From positions 62,001 to 126,000 of the forward strand of contig NZ_JAGPXL010000008.1 of assembly GCF_018070565.1 (NCBI RefSeq): a stretch of 64,000 nt of DNA, given 5' to 3'. A model generated the notes under the pieces. The model ran no database searches. It was not told the DNA's origin and worked only from the letters and a program-made list of their open reading frames with translations. Origin of the DNA: Streptomyces sp. B93. GTDB lineage: Bacteria; Actinomycetota; Actinomycetes; Streptomycetales; Streptomycetaceae. Made by a program: the position numbers and the translations under genes. Shown one piece after another: positions 20,400 to 30,500 of the stretch. The number at the start of each line of letters is the position of its first letter. The first letter of the stretch is position 1.

Positions 20400-20416
20400 T
20401 ATTCGTCAAGCGAATA
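20400..20416. promoter_or_regulatory. inverted repeat between the divergent RHS and DNRLRE genes
   Basis: TATTCG-TCAAG-CGAATA lies in the AT-richest part of the 283-base divergent region, 55 bases upstream of the RHS start and about 210 before the other. It is a candidate shared operator. A possible -35 box (TTGACT) for the rightward gene is at 20462-20467. Confidence 0.4.
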
Positions 20417-20628
20417 AAACGGACTCTTCGGCCTAGATCAATCCCTGGCGACAGAACGTTCTTGACTTGTGATCAGGATCGACAGGGGGGCCGCGCCTCC
20501 CGCACGAACGTTTACCCTTCTCTGGTTTTTGCCGAGTCATCCGGTGCCGCCCGTCGGCGGCACCCACGCGCTGGGGGCACAGAGCCGTCGACCGGCAGGG
20601 CGTCCCGAGCGCCAGGGAGGGGAGAGCT

Positions 20629-23600
20629 TTGAGACAGCAACCGCCATCACGCCGTTCCAGACCGGGGGCCGGACGCCGCGCGCTGGCCTGCGCGCTCGTC
20701 GCGGGTCTGGCGAGCGGCATCCTGCCCGCGGCGTCGGCGACCGCCGCGGAGAGCACCGCACCCGTCGAACGCACGGCCACCGAACGCGCCCTGGACCGGG
20801 CCGCGGAGACGGGCGAGCGCGTGGAGGTGACCGCCGAACGGACGGAGTACTCCACCACCTTCGCCAACCCCGGGGGCACCCTCACCCAGGAGACACACGT
20901 CGTCCCGGTCCGGGTCCGCCAGAACGGCCGCCTGGTCACCGCCGACCCGACGCTCGTCCGGGGCAAGGACGGCGTCGTACGGCCCCGGGCCACCACGGTC
21001 GGCATCGAGTTCTCCGGCGGTGGCGCCGCCGAGGACACCACCATGGCGACCATCACCCGTGACGGCCGCGCCCTGTCCCTGGACTGGGCGGGCGCCCTGC
21101 CCGAGCCCGTGCTCGACGGCGACACCGCCACCTATCCGGAGGTGCTGCCCGGCGTCGACCTCAAGCTGCGCGCCGGGGTCACCGGCTTCCAGCAGCTGCT
21201 GGTCGTCAAGAACCGCCAGGCGGCCGCCTCCCCCCAGCTCAGGCAGCTCCACTACGCGCTGGGCACCGAAGGCGTGCGCGCCGACACCGACGCGGCGGGC
21301 AACCTGACCGCCGTGGACCCGGCGGGCCAGGAGGTGTTCACCGCGCCCACGCCGCTGATGTGGGACAGCTCGGGCATTCCCGCCGAGCCCGCCGCCGCCA
21401 CCCTGCGCTCGGCGGACGCCGGCCTCGCGGCGCCGCAGTCCGCGCCTCAGGCGACGGACCAGGAACACCACTTCGACCCGGCGGTGGGCGCCAAGCAGGC
21501 CGCCCTGGAGACCGACGTCGAGGGCGACGTCCTGAAGCTGACACCGGATCAGAAGCTGCTCGGCGACGCCGACACGGTCTACCCGGTGCACATCGACCCG
21601 TTCGTCTCCGGTGCCCGCAACAACTGGGCCGCGGTCGCCAAGAAGTACCCGGACACCGCGTACTGGAACAAGTCCGACAACGTCGCCCGGGTCGGCTACG
21701 AGTCGGACACCGGCGGCACCTGGCGGTCCTTCTTCACGATGGACTCCCGGAACCTGCACGGCAAGACGATCGTCAAGTCCACGTTCCGCATCAAGAACAC
21801 GCACTCCTGGTCCTGCACCAAGAAGGCGGTCACGCTCAGCCTCACCGGCGCGATCAGCTCCACGACCACCTGGAACAAGCAGCCCACCTGGAGCACGACG
21901 CAGGCGACCGTCACCGACGCCAAGGGCTGGTCGTCCTCCTGCCCGGCGGGCAACCTGGAGTTCTCCACGCTGGACGCGGCCACCAAGGCGTCGGCGAACA
22001 AGTGGAACACCATCACCCTGGGGCTGAAGGCGAGTGAGACCGACACCTACGCGTGGAAGAAGTTCGACGCCTCCACCGCGGTGATCTCCACCGAGTACAA
22101 CACGCCGCCGGCCGCGCCGAGCGCGCTGGACACCATCCCCAGCACCAAGAACAGCACGGGCTGCGGCGACACCGCCCCCTACGGCTTCATCGGTGACACC
22201 GACGTGTACCTGACCGCGAAGGGCAGCGACCCCGACGGCGGCACGGTGACCGTCAGGTTCCACCTGTGGGCGACGGGACACCACCCCAACGACGATCCCA
22301 ACGGGGTGATGATCGTCAACCAGACCGTCGCCGTCACCTCCGGAGCGGTCGCCAAGCTCAGGGTCGCCAAGAGCACGCTGGTGCCCCACATCGGCGCCGC
22401 CAGCGGCAACTTCTCCTGGAAGGCGCAGGCCAGCGACGGCACCCTGACCTCGGACTGGACGCCCACCAAGGGCGCGCCCGGCTGCCGGTTCGTCTTCGAC
22501 CCGGAGCGGCCCAGCACGCCGCCCACCGCGTCCTCGGCGCAGTTCCCCAACGGTGACGACGGCTGGCCCGCCGACACCAGCCCGGTGCGCACCAAGGGCG
22601 ACTTCGTGATCACCCCCGGCGCCGCCAAGGACGTGGCCTCCTACGAGTACTGGTCCACCCTGGACGCCACCGTGCGCACCGCCACCCCGGCGGCCCTCAA
22701 CGGCAGCGTGACCCTCTCGCTCACCCCGACCAAGGCGGGCCCGCACTACCTGTACGTACGCAGCGTCGACCGCGCCCAGAACAAGTCCGACCTGCTGTCG
22801 TACCTGTTCTACGTCAACGGCGCCGCGGTCCCCGACAAGCCGGGCGACCTCAACGGCGACGGCCACCCCGACCTGTGGGCGGTCGACGGCGCGGGCACCC
22901 TCCAGCGGTACTTCGGCGACGGCACGGGCGCGGCCCTCAAGGCGTCCGGAGCGGCCTCCACGGCCGGGAAGTACACCAGCGGGAAGACCACCCGGCGCGG
23001 TGACTGGACCGACGACGGCATCGAGGACCTGCTGCTGCTGCGGCCCGACACGGTCGAGCAGCGCGACCGGCTGTGGATCCACGCCAACGACGGCACCGGC
23101 GCCATCGACACCTCCGATGTGCGGGAGCTAAACGTCTGGGAGCCGGAGAACGACCACTGGCAGGGCGCGGACCAGATCCTCGCCATCGGTGACGTGGACG
23201 GGCCGCTGGACCTCGACGGGGACGGCACCATCGGCCCCGACGACCGGCCGGGCCACCCCGACCTGCTCGTCAAGCAGGGCGACCAGCTGTGGCTGTACTT
23301 CGGATCGCCCTCCGGCTACCTGGACGAGTACCTGGAGCAGCCTCCAGTGCTGATCGGCAACGGCGGCTGGTCCGGGTACGGGATCGCGGCCCCCGGCGAC
23401 GCCACGGGCGACGGGCGCGTCGACATGATCGCCCGCAACCTGTCGACCGGTGTCCTGTACCGCTACGACGGCACCGGCCCGAACGGCGAGGGCCTCGGCG
23501 CCGGCGCCACCCGGGTCCAGATCGGCACGGGGTGGACTCCCGCCAACCGGCCGCTGGTCACCTCGGTGCCGAACGTCAAGGGCGACGGTCACCCGTCCGT

Positions 23601-23703
23601 CTGGGCCACGGACTCCTCCGGCACGCTGCTGTTCTACCCGGAGATCAAGGGCAGCGGTGTCAACGTCGGCTCCGGGCTGTCGGGCTTCCGGGCACTGAAC
23701 TGA
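20629..23703 (+). CDS. secreted DNRLRE and FG-GAP/VCBS repeat protein
   Basis: 1024 residues, starting at TTG 20629 behind GGAGGGGAG. The signal peptide is residues 1-41 (cut near ATAAES). A beta-rich region follows. A DNRLRE-type domain spans roughly residues 320-490 (WRSFFTMDS ... TTWNKQPTW ... YAWKKFDAS), then a fibronectin-like stretch. From about residue 740 there are FG-GAP/calcium-binding repeats (DLNGDGHPDLWAVD, DLDGDGTIGPDD, DATGDGRVDMIARN). It is divergent from the RHS gene; such pairs are common in Streptomyces, and the protein may be a surface partner or adhesin for the RHS protein. That role is inferred. Confidence 0.85.
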   Translation: MRQQPPSRRSRPGAGRRALACALVAGLASGILPAASATAAESTAPVERTATERALDRAAETGERVEVTAERTEYSTTFANPGGTLTQETHVVPVRVRQNGRLVTADPTLVRGKDGVVRPRATTVGIEFSGGGAAEDTTMATITRDGRALSLDWAGALPEPVLDGDTATYPEVLPGVDLKLRAGVTGFQQLLVVKNRQAAASPQLRQLHYALGTEGVRADTDAAGNLTAVDPAGQEVFTAPTPLMWDSSGIPAEPAAATLRSADAGLAAPQSAPQATDQEHHFDPAVGAKQAALETDVEGDVLKLTPDQKLLGDADTVYPVHIDPFVSGARNNWAAVAKKYPDTAYWNKSDNVARVGYESDTGGTWRSFFTMDSRNLHGKTIVKSTFRIKNTHSWSCTKKAVTLSLTGAISSTTTWNKQPTWSTTQATVTDAKGWSSSCPAGNLEFSTLDAATKASANKWNTITLGLKASETDTYAWKKFDASTAVISTEYNTPPAAPSALDTIPSTKNSTGCGDTAPYGFIGDTDVYLTAKGSDPDGGTVTVRFHLWATGHHPNDDPNGVMIVNQTVAVTSGAVAKLRVAKSTLVPHIGAASGNFSWKAQASDGTLTSDWTPTKGAPGCRFVFDPERPSTPPTASSAQFPNGDDGWPADTSPVRTKGDFVITPGAAKDVASYEYWSTLDATVRTATPAALNGSVTLSLTPTKAGPHYLYVRSVDRAQNKSDLLSYLFYVNGAAVPDKPGDLNGDGHPDLWAVDGAGTLQRYFGDGTGAALKASGAASTAGKYTSGKTTRRGDWTDDGIEDLLLLRPDTVEQRDRLWIHANDGTGAIDTSDVRELNVWEPENDHWQGADQILAIGDVDGPLDLDGDGTIGPDDRPGHPDLLVKQGDQLWLYFGSPSGYLDEYLEQPPVLIGNGGWSGYGIAAPGDATGDGRVDMIARNLSTGVLYRYDGTGPNGEGLGAGATRVQIGTGWTPANRPLVTSVPNVKGDGHPSVWATDSSGTLLFYPEIKGSGVNVGSGLSGFRALN

Positions 23704-23734
23704 TCCCCTGACACCCGAGGACACCTGACCGATC

Positions 23735-23766
23735 GCGCGCCCCGGCGGCCATGCCCCGGGGCGCGC
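23735..23766. terminator. bidirectional hairpin between convergent genes
   Basis: GCGCGCCCCGG (23735-23745) pairs perfectly with 23756-23766. It sits between the stops of the DNRLRE gene and mazG. Confidence 0.75.
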
Positions 23767-23771
23767 GGCGC

Positions 23772-24761
23772 TCAGTCGCCGCCCTCGGCCACCCGGATCA
23801 GGTCCCGGTAGGCCCGGGCCGCCGCCCGCAACGCCGCCTCGGGGTCCGTGCCCGCCGCCTCGGCACGTATCGCCGCGGCGAGCAGTTCGTAGCCGATGCC
23901 TCCGTCCGTCGGCGGGGGGACGTCCAGGCCCGCCGTGCGCACCCGCGAGCCCAGCTTGGCGGCGAGGGCGAGGGCCGGCTGGTGCAGGGGGACGCCGTCG
24001 GTGACGGAGGCCCGCTGCTTCTCGACCGCCTTGGTGCGCAGCCAGTGCTCCTTGACCTCCTCCGGCGTCGAGGCGGTCGCGTCGCCGAAGACATGCGGGT
24101 GGCGGTGGATCAGCTTGGCGACGATGGTGGCCGCCACGTCGTCGATGGAGAACGGCGCGTCCGGGTCCTCCTCGGCTATCCGGGCGTGGAAGACGACCTG
24201 GAGCAGGACGTCGCCCAGTTCCTCGCGCAGTTCGTCGCGGTCGCCGTCCTCGATCGCCTCGACCAGTTCGTAGACCTCCTCGATGCCGTGCTTCGCCAGG
24301 CCCTTGTGGGTCTGCTGGGAGGACCAGGGGCACTCGGCGCGGATGCGGTCCATCACCTGGACGAGGTCGAGCAGCCGGGCGCCCGGCAGGTCGTAGGAGG
24401 CGGGGAGCAGTTCCAGGTCGGGCATGCGGACCCGGCCGGAGCCCGCGAGCCGGGCCAGGCCGTCCGTCAGGGCGGGCTCGCCCTCGCCGGTGGCGACGAC
24501 GACCACCGTGCGGCCGCCGGCGCAGGCGTCGACCAGTTCCTCGGCGGTGGGGGCCGCCTCGGACACGGTGATCCCGGCCTCGCGCAGATACGGCAGCTGC
24601 GGATGCGCCCCGTCCGCGCACAGCACCCGGTCGGCGGCGTGCAGCGCCTGCCAGGCGGGCCAGGACAGCAGGCCGGGGGCGACCCGGTGGCTGGTGGTGA
24701 GCAGGACGACACGGCCGGGGCCGGCGGCCTCGGGGACGGCTTCGGAGCTGATTGCGTTCAC
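23772..24761 (-). CDS. mazG: MazG-type nucleoside triphosphate pyrophosphohydrolase with N-terminal SAM-methylase-like domain
   Basis: 329 residues. The C-terminal half is a MazG domain that hydrolyses NTPs to NMP and PPi. Its metal-binding EExxE-type residues lie in HGIEEVYELVEAI and RDELREELGDVLLQVVFH, preceded by the CPWSSQQTHKGL signature. The N-terminal ~140 residues resemble a degenerate tetrapyrrole-methylase-like domain as in YabN-type proteins. GTG 24761 (VNAISSEAV) is chosen; the frame opens six codons earlier without a better ribosome site. It probably polices the nucleotide pool. Confidence 0.88.
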   Translation of the reverse strand: MNAISSEAVPEAAGPGRVVLLTTSHRVAPGLLSWPAWQALHAADRVLCADGAHPQLPYLREAGITVSEAAPTAEELVDACAGGRTVVVVATGEGEPALTDGLARLAGSGRVRMPDLELLPASYDLPGARLLDLVQVMDRIRAECPWSSQQTHKGLAKHGIEEVYELVEAIEDGDRDELREELGDVLLQVVFHARIAEEDPDAPFSIDDVAATIVAKLIHRHPHVFGDATASTPEEVKEHWLRTKAVEKQRASVTDGVPLHQPALALAAKLGSRVRTAGLDVPPPTDGGIGYELLAAAIRAEAAGTDPEAALRAAARAYRDLIRVAEGGD

Positions 24762-24840
24762 GATCCGAACGTAACGCACCCCGCGGACCGGCCCCTCAAG
24801 TTGTCCACAAGCCCAGGTCGATCATCGGATGATCAACCCG

Positions 24841-24915
24841 CACCCCTCATGAAGTCGCCCAGCACCCCTCATGAGGTCGCCCGGCACCCCTCATGAAGTC
24901 GCCCCGCACCCCTCA
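24841..24915. repeat. 22-bp tandem repeats overlapping the 3' end of the SurA-like gene
   Basis: Three units begin at 24841, 24863 and 24885 (CACCCCTCATGAAGTCGCCC plus two variable bases). A partial fourth at 24907 (CACCCCTCA) includes the stop codon of the SurA-like gene at 24913-24915. The repeats fill the space between this gene and mazG. Confidence 0.9.
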
Positions 24916-25560
24916 CGCGGGCTGTTCCTCGGCCCCCGCCGTCACCTCACGCACCCACGGCGTGCTCGCGTCCACCCGGCTGACCTTCTCCACGTCCCAG
25001 GTGCCGTAGCGCGGATTGACGTCGACGTTCAGCTCCTCGGACGCCTCCGACAGGACCGACCAGAAGGCGGGCTGGCTGGTGTCGGTGCCCAGCTTCGCGG
25101 CGAGCTTCTGGGCCTCCAGCTGGAGCAGCAGGTTCTCTTCGAGGCGCTCCGGCGCGACGCCGTACTGCTGGAGCCAGGCCGCCTCCAGCGCCTCCGCGCC
25201 CCCGGCCTGCTGCTCCAGGCCGCTGCGCATCTCCTGGACCTCCTTGCGGCTGACCGTGATGCCCGCGTCCTCGGCGGCGCGGTGCAGCACCCTGTCCAGC
25301 ACCATGCTGTGCAGCGTGTCCCGCGCGAGACCCCCGGTCCCGGCGATGGCCTGCGCGTACTGCGCGTCGTCCTGGATCGCCGCACGCTGTGCCGAGCGCA
25401 CCTCGTCGACCCGGTTCTCCAGTTGCGCGACGGTGATGCGCTGTCCGCCCACCACGGCCGCCGCGCCCGGATGCGCGTCGTTTCCGCAGGCGGTGAGCAG
25501 GGGGGCCGCGGCGGCGATCGCGGCGGTGAGGACGAGCGCGGTGCGACGGCGGCGGTGCAA
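24913..25560 (-). CDS. SurA-N-like lipoprotein (putative extracytoplasmic folding factor)
   Basis: 215 residues. A short basic N-terminus and hydrophobic core end in the lipobox LLTAC, giving a membrane-anchored lipoprotein. The body matches the SurA N-terminal chaperone fold (VVGGQRITVAQLENRVDEV ... LHSMVLDRVLHRAAEDAGITVS), but no PPIase domain follows, so it is probably a chaperone and not an isomerase. TTG 25560 is the start: GGAGG lies five bases upstream and the translated signal begins correctly there. The longer upstream frames encode nothing plausible. Confidence 0.85.
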   Translation of the reverse strand: MHRRRRTALVLTAAIAAAAPLLTACGNDAHPGAAAVVGGQRITVAQLENRVDEVRSAQRAAIQDDAQYAQAIAGTGGLARDTLHSMVLDRVLHRAAEDAGITVSRKEVQEMRSGLEQQAGGAEALEAAWLQQYGVAPERLEENLLLQLEAQKLAAKLGTDTSQPAFWSVLSEASEELNVDVNPRYGTWDVEKVSRVDASTPWVREVTAGAEEQPA

Positions 25561-25765
25561 GGAAACCTCCAAGGGAGATTGTGCGGCGGTGCACAAAGTC
25601 TTGCGATGATCGATGGTAGGCAGCAGGCAAGCTCTGGCCAACCCATTGGACCAACGATTCATCAGTCGTTACGGCACCGCCGCCTCCCGGGCCGCGACGG
25701 GATTCCTACCGCGCGCACAGCTCCTTGCCATGCTCCTGCTAATTGTTGACGAAACCGTCGACCTC

Positions 25766-26319
25766 GTGACTGACATCACGAACGACACCACGAACGGACA
25801 CCGGCCCCGCACCCCCGCGACCCACCGCTCACGCCGGTGGTTCACGAACAAGGCCCTCCTCGCGGGAGGTGCCTCCGCCGTCGCGGTCATGGGCGGATAC
25901 GCCGCCGCCACGGCCGGAGCCGAGGAGACCGCCACCGCCGACGCCACCGCGAGCGCGACCCCGTCCGGCCCGCCCGCGGGCGGCGGCTTCGGCCAGACCA
26001 AGGGCGCGCCGGAGCGGGCCAGGACAACGCCGTCATCCCCTACAAGGGCGTCAAGGGCTCCGACCTGACCCACCGCCAGCAGCAACCGCTCCTCGACCTC
26101 GCCGAGGTCTACGTCGGCTGCATCCACAGCCCGGTCGTCCTCATCGAGTACGACGCCCAGTCCCCGCTCGCCTACCACGAGGGCGAGGACGGCACCGGCG
26201 GCGGCCCCGGCCCCCAGGGCGGCACCTCCCAGCAGCACATCCACACCATCATCCGCACCCCCAACGGCAACGACTACGGCGTGGACCTGCTCAGGCTCCA
26301 CCTGGAGACCGACCACTGA
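25766..26319 (+). pseudogene. decayed DUF3500 gene (internal deletions and a frameshift)
   Basis: The first frame (from about GTG 25766) gives a twin-Arg-like signal (RRWFTNKALLAGGASAVAV) that ends at GQTKGAPERA. The family C-terminus appears in another frame: GQDNAVIPYKGVKGSDL, then VLIEYDAQ and HIHTIIRTPNGNDYGVDLL, up to the stop at 26319. One extra G at 26016-26018 would join the frames as PERGQDNAV. Even joined, the product (about 185 residues) lacks most of the usual 300-plus residue DUF3500 body. A second in-frame gap is evident at VYVGCIHSPVV, where family members carry about 40 more residues. I read this as a dead gene. Confidence 0.8.
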
Positions 26320-26355
26320 CCAGGGGCCCGGCACGCCCGCCCCGGCCGGTCCGGC

Positions 26356-27099
26356 TCAGTCCGCGTGGAACCGCGGCGGGGCGGCCGTCGGGTTCCCGCC
26401 CGTCGGGAGCCGCTGGTCGGGGCACCCGGACAGCACCCGCTTCATGGCGGCCTGTTCGGCGGAGGTCACCCACAGTCCGTACTTCTTCTTCACCGCGACC
26501 TGGGCCGCGACATACGAACACCGGTACGACTTGTTCGGCGGCAGCCAGGTCGCGGTGTCGCCGTCGCCCTTGGCCCGGTTGGTGCCCGCGTCGACTGCCA
26601 GCAGATTGAGCGGGTCGTTGGCGAAGGCGATGCGCTTGCTCGGCTCCCACTTCCCGGCGCCCTTCTGCCAGGCGTCGGAGAGCGCGACGACATGGTCGAT
26701 GTCGACCTGGCTGCGCCCGCGCACGAAGCGGACCTCCTTGCCGCTGTACGGGTCGGGGTCGAGGACCCCGGAGGCCACCTTGCAGCGCCCGTCGCCGAAC
26801 TCGACGTCCTCCAGGTCGCGTTTGAGGATGTCGTCGCGGGTGCCGCAGTCGTTGGAGTCGGTGTCCGCCCACGGGCTGCCGAACCGGTCCCGGTCGTACC
26901 CCGTCTTCGGCGCCCGTCCCTTCACGGTCAGCGACTCCACGGCCGCGAGAGCGGGCCCCCCGCCCCCGCCGCCGGCAGCCCCGCTGGTCCCTCCGGCCCC
27001 CGCGGTCTCCTCGGTGCACCCCGCCGCCCCGGCCAGCAGCCCGGCCACCGCCACGGCGACCACCACGCCACGCCCCCGCCGCTTCCGCGAACCCCTCAC
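26356..27099 (-). CDS. HNH endonuclease family lipoprotein (DUF1524-like)
   Basis: 247 residues. The signal ends in the lipobox LLAGAAGC (Cys28), then a Gly-rich linker. The catalytic part has the HNH-like order of the GmrSD C-terminal/DUF1524 family: QVDIDHVVALSDAW (Asp-His pair), FANDPLNLLAVDAGTNRAKGD (Asn) and a WLPPNKSYRCSYVA segment, with conserved cysteines for disulfides. It is probably an extracellular, membrane-tethered nuclease. GTG 27099 starts the gene. It is convergent with the DUF3500 pseudogene and divergent from the small antitoxin-family gene. Confidence 0.87.
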   Translation of the reverse strand: MRGSRKRRGRGVVVAVAVAGLLAGAAGCTEETAGAGGTSGAAGGGGGGPALAAVESLTVKGRAPKTGYDRDRFGSPWADTDSNDCGTRDDILKRDLEDVEFGDGRCKVASGVLDPDPYSGKEVRFVRGRSQVDIDHVVALSDAWQKGAGKWEPSKRIAFANDPLNLLAVDAGTNRAKGDGDTATWLPPNKSYRCSYVAAQVAVKKKYGLWVTSAEQAAMKRVLSGCPDQRLPTGGNPTAAPPRFHAD

Positions 27100-27238
27100 C
27101 AGCGCTCCTCCCCTTGCCCGAGCCTGCGACCTGCCACGGTACCGACCGAGAGGTCCAGACCATATCTGCCCTTAAGGCGCATTCCGTACACCCGCGGCGT
27201 ATCGTCGAACATGAGATCACCTACGGAAGGAGCCTTGC

Positions 27239-27436
27239 ATGGGCATCTTCGACAGGTTCAAGAGCCACGGCCAGCACAAGGACAAGGGCACGGACAAGCG
27301 CGAGCAGATGTCCGACACCGTGGAACGGCAGGCCAACGAGAGGACGGGCAACAAGTACGAGGACCAGATCGACGCGGCCCAGCAGCAGGCCGAGGGCAGG
27401 ATCGGGATGGACCGCGACCGCCCCGACCAGCAGTAG
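27239..27436 (+). CDS. small antitoxin-family protein
   Basis: 65 residues, MGIFDRFKS... then KREQMSDTVERQANERTG and MDRDRPDQQ. It is highly charged and helical, a widespread Streptomyces family annotated as antitoxin (Rv0909-like). GGAAGGAG lies eight bases before the ATG. No toxin gene adjoins it, so the family name may mislead; a stress-linked helical protein is an alternative. Confidence 0.82.
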   Translation: MGIFDRFKSHGQHKDKGTDKREQMSDTVERQANERTGNKYEDQIDAAQQQAEGRIGMDRDRPDQQ

Positions 27437-27453
27437 GGCAGCACGCGCGGGTC

Positions 27454-27479
27454 CCCGGGCGACGAGGAAGCCGCCCGGG
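27454..27479. terminator. hairpin between the antitoxin-family gene and mfd
   Basis: CCCGGGCG (27454-27461) pairs with 27472-27479, between convergent stops. Confidence 0.6.
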
Positions 27480-27517
27480 TGACACCTACGTCCGGGCCCC
27501 GGCGGGGCCGCCCGCGC

Positions 27518-30500
27518 CTAGGACCCCGGCACCGACGTCAGGAACTCGCCCACCCAGGCCAGCAGCTCCCGCCCGACCAGCGGCTTGCCGCCCACCTTCG
27601 CGGTCTTGGGACGCGGTACGAGCACCTGCCGCACCGCGGGCTTGATCACCGAGCCCGGGTAGAGCCGCTTCAGCCGCAACTCCTGCGACTCCCGCAACTC
27701 CACCGGCGCGAACCGGATGTTGGTGCCCTGGAGGACGATCTCCCCGACCCCGCAGGCCCGCGCCAGCATCCGCAGCCCCGCCACCAGCAGCAGGTTCTCC
27801 ACCGGCTCGGGCAGCTTGCCGTAGCGGTCTGTCAGTTCCTCGCGGACGGCGCGGATGTCCTCCTCGCTGTTGGCGGAGGCGATGGAGCGGTACGCCTGGA
27901 GACGCAGGCGCTCGCCGGGGGCGTAGTCGTGCGGGACGTGGGCGTCGACCGGCAGCTCGATCTTGACCTCCAGCGGCGGCTCCTCCTCGATCTCACCGGT
28001 CTCCAGCTGCCGCCGGTAGTCGGCGACCGCCTCACCGACCATCCGCACGTACAAGTCGAAGCCGACGCCCGCGATGTGGCCGGACTGCTCGCCGCCGAGG
28101 AGGTTGCCCGCGCCGCGGATCTCCAGGTCCTTCATGGCGACGTACATACCGGCGCCCATCTCGGTGTGCTGGGCGATCGTCGCGAGCCTCTCGTGCGCGG
28201 TCTCCGTGAGGGGCTTCTCCGGCGGATAGAGGAAGTAGGCGTAGCCGCGCTCACGGCCCCGGCCGACCCGGCCGCGCAGCTGGTGGAGCTGGCTGAGGCC
28301 GAAGTTGTCGCCGCGCTCCACGATCAGGGTGTTGGCGTTGGAGATGTCGATGCCGGACTCGACGATCGTCGTCGACACCAGCACGTCGAACTTCTTCTCC
28401 CAGAAGTCGACGACGACCTGCTCAAGCGCCGCCTCCGACATCTGGCCGTGGGCGGTGGCGATCCGCGCCTCGGGCACGATCTCCCGCAGCCGCGCAGCCG
28501 CCCGGTCAATGGACTCCACCCGGTTGTGGATGTAGAAGACCTGGCCCTCGCGCAGCAGTTCGCGGCGGATCGCGGCGCCGATCTGCCTCTCCTCGTAGGG
28601 CCCGACGAAGGTCAGCACGGGGTGCCGCTCCTCCGGCGGGGTGGTGATCGTCGACATCTCACGGATGCCGGTGACCGCCATCTCCAGGGTGCGCGGGATG
28701 GGCGTGGCGGACATGGTCAGCACGTCCACGTTGGCCCGCAGCTTCTTCAGCTGCTCCTTGTGCTCGACGCCGAAGCGCTGCTCCTCGTCGACGATGACCA
28801 GCCCGAGGTCCTTGAACTTGGTCTCGGAGGAGAACAGCCGGTGCGTACCGATGACGACGTCCACCGAGCCCTCGCGCAGGCCCTCCAGGACGGCCTTCGC
28901 CTCGGTGTCGGTCTGGAAGCGGGAGAGCGCCTTCACGCTCACCGGGAACTGCGCGTACCGCTCGCTGAAGGTGCCGAAGTGCTGCTGCACCAGCAGGGTC
29001 GTGGGGACGAGGACGGCGACCTGCTTGCCGTCCTGGACGGCCTTGAAGGCGGCGCGCACCGCGATCTCCGTCTTGCCGTAGCCGACGTCACCGCAGATCA
29101 GGCGGTCCATCGGGACCGTCTTCTCCATGTCCTCCTTGACCTCGGCGATGGTGGTGAGCTGGTCGGGCGTCTCCGCGTACGGGAAGGCGTCCTCCAGTTC
29201 GCGCTGCCAGGGGGTGTCCGTGCCGAAGGCGTGGCCGGGCGCCGCCATCCGCGCGCTGTAGAGCTTGATGAGGTCGGCGGCGATCTCCTTGACGGCCTTC
29301 TTGGCCCTCGCCTTGGTCTTGGTCCAGTCGGCGCCGCCGAGCCGGTGCAGGGTGGGGGCCTCCCCGCCGACGTACTTGGTGATCTGCTCCAGCTGGTCGG
29401 TGGGGATGTAGAGCCGGTCGCCGGGCTGGCCGCGCTTGGCGGGGGCGTACTCCACGACGAGGTACTCGCGGGTGGCGCCCTGCACGGTGCGCTGGACCAT
29501 CTCGATGTAGCGGCCGACGCCGTGCTGCTCGTGGACGATGTAGTCGCCCGCTTCCAGGGTGAGCGGGTCGATGGTCTTGCGCCGCCGCACCGGCATCCGG
29601 GTGCCGTCCCGTCCGGCGGCCTTCTGGCCGGACAGGTCGGTCTCGGTGAGCACGGCGAGCTTGAGCGCCGGGTCGACGAAGCCGTAGTCGATGGACCCGC
29701 AGGCGACGTGCACGACCGACGGGGAGATCTCCGCCAGTTCGGTGTCCAGGCGGGCGGCGATGCCCTCGCCGCCGAGGACCTCGGCGGTGCGGGCGGCCGG
29801 GCCGTGGCCCTCGGTGACGTACACCGTGCGCCAGCCGTCGGCGAGCCAGCCCTTGGTGTCGGCGAGGGCCCGCGCGGTGTCGCCGCGGTAGCTCTCGGGG
29901 GCGCGCATGCCCACCTTGAGGGTGTCGGAGTCGTGCTCCTCGTCGGCGGCGAACGGCGACACCGACCACCACATCATGTCCAGCTCGCGCGCCCGGTCCC
30001 GGACGTCCGCGATGGACCACAGCGAGGCCGCGCCGACATCGATCGGCGCCTCGCCACCGCCGGCGGTGGCCGCCCAGGACGCCTGGAGGAACTCCTGGCT
30101 GGTCGCGACCAGGTCGGCGGCCCGCGTGCGGACCCGCTCCGGGTCGCACACCACGGCCATGGCGCCCTTCGGCAGCACGTCGACCAGCAGCTCCATGTCG
30201 TCGACGAGGACCGGAGCCAGCGACTCCATGCCCTCCACGGCGATGCCCTCGGCGATCTTGCCCAGCAGTTCGCCCAGCTCGGGATGGGCCTCGGCCAGCT
30301 CACGCGCGCGTGAGCGCACCTCGTCGGTGAGCAGCAGCTCACGGCAGGGCGGCGCCCACAGCCCGTGCTCGGCGACCTCGAGGGAGCGCTGGTCGGCGAC
30401 CTTGAAGTACCGGATCTCCTCGACGTCGTCGCCCCAGAACTCCACCCGCAGGGGGTGCTCCTCGGTCGGCGGGAAGACGTCGAGGATGCCGCCGCGCACG

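Noticed and set aside
24841..24915. CRISPR or attachment-site array
   Set aside because: Units abut with no spacers and simply duplicate the end of the SurA-like gene.
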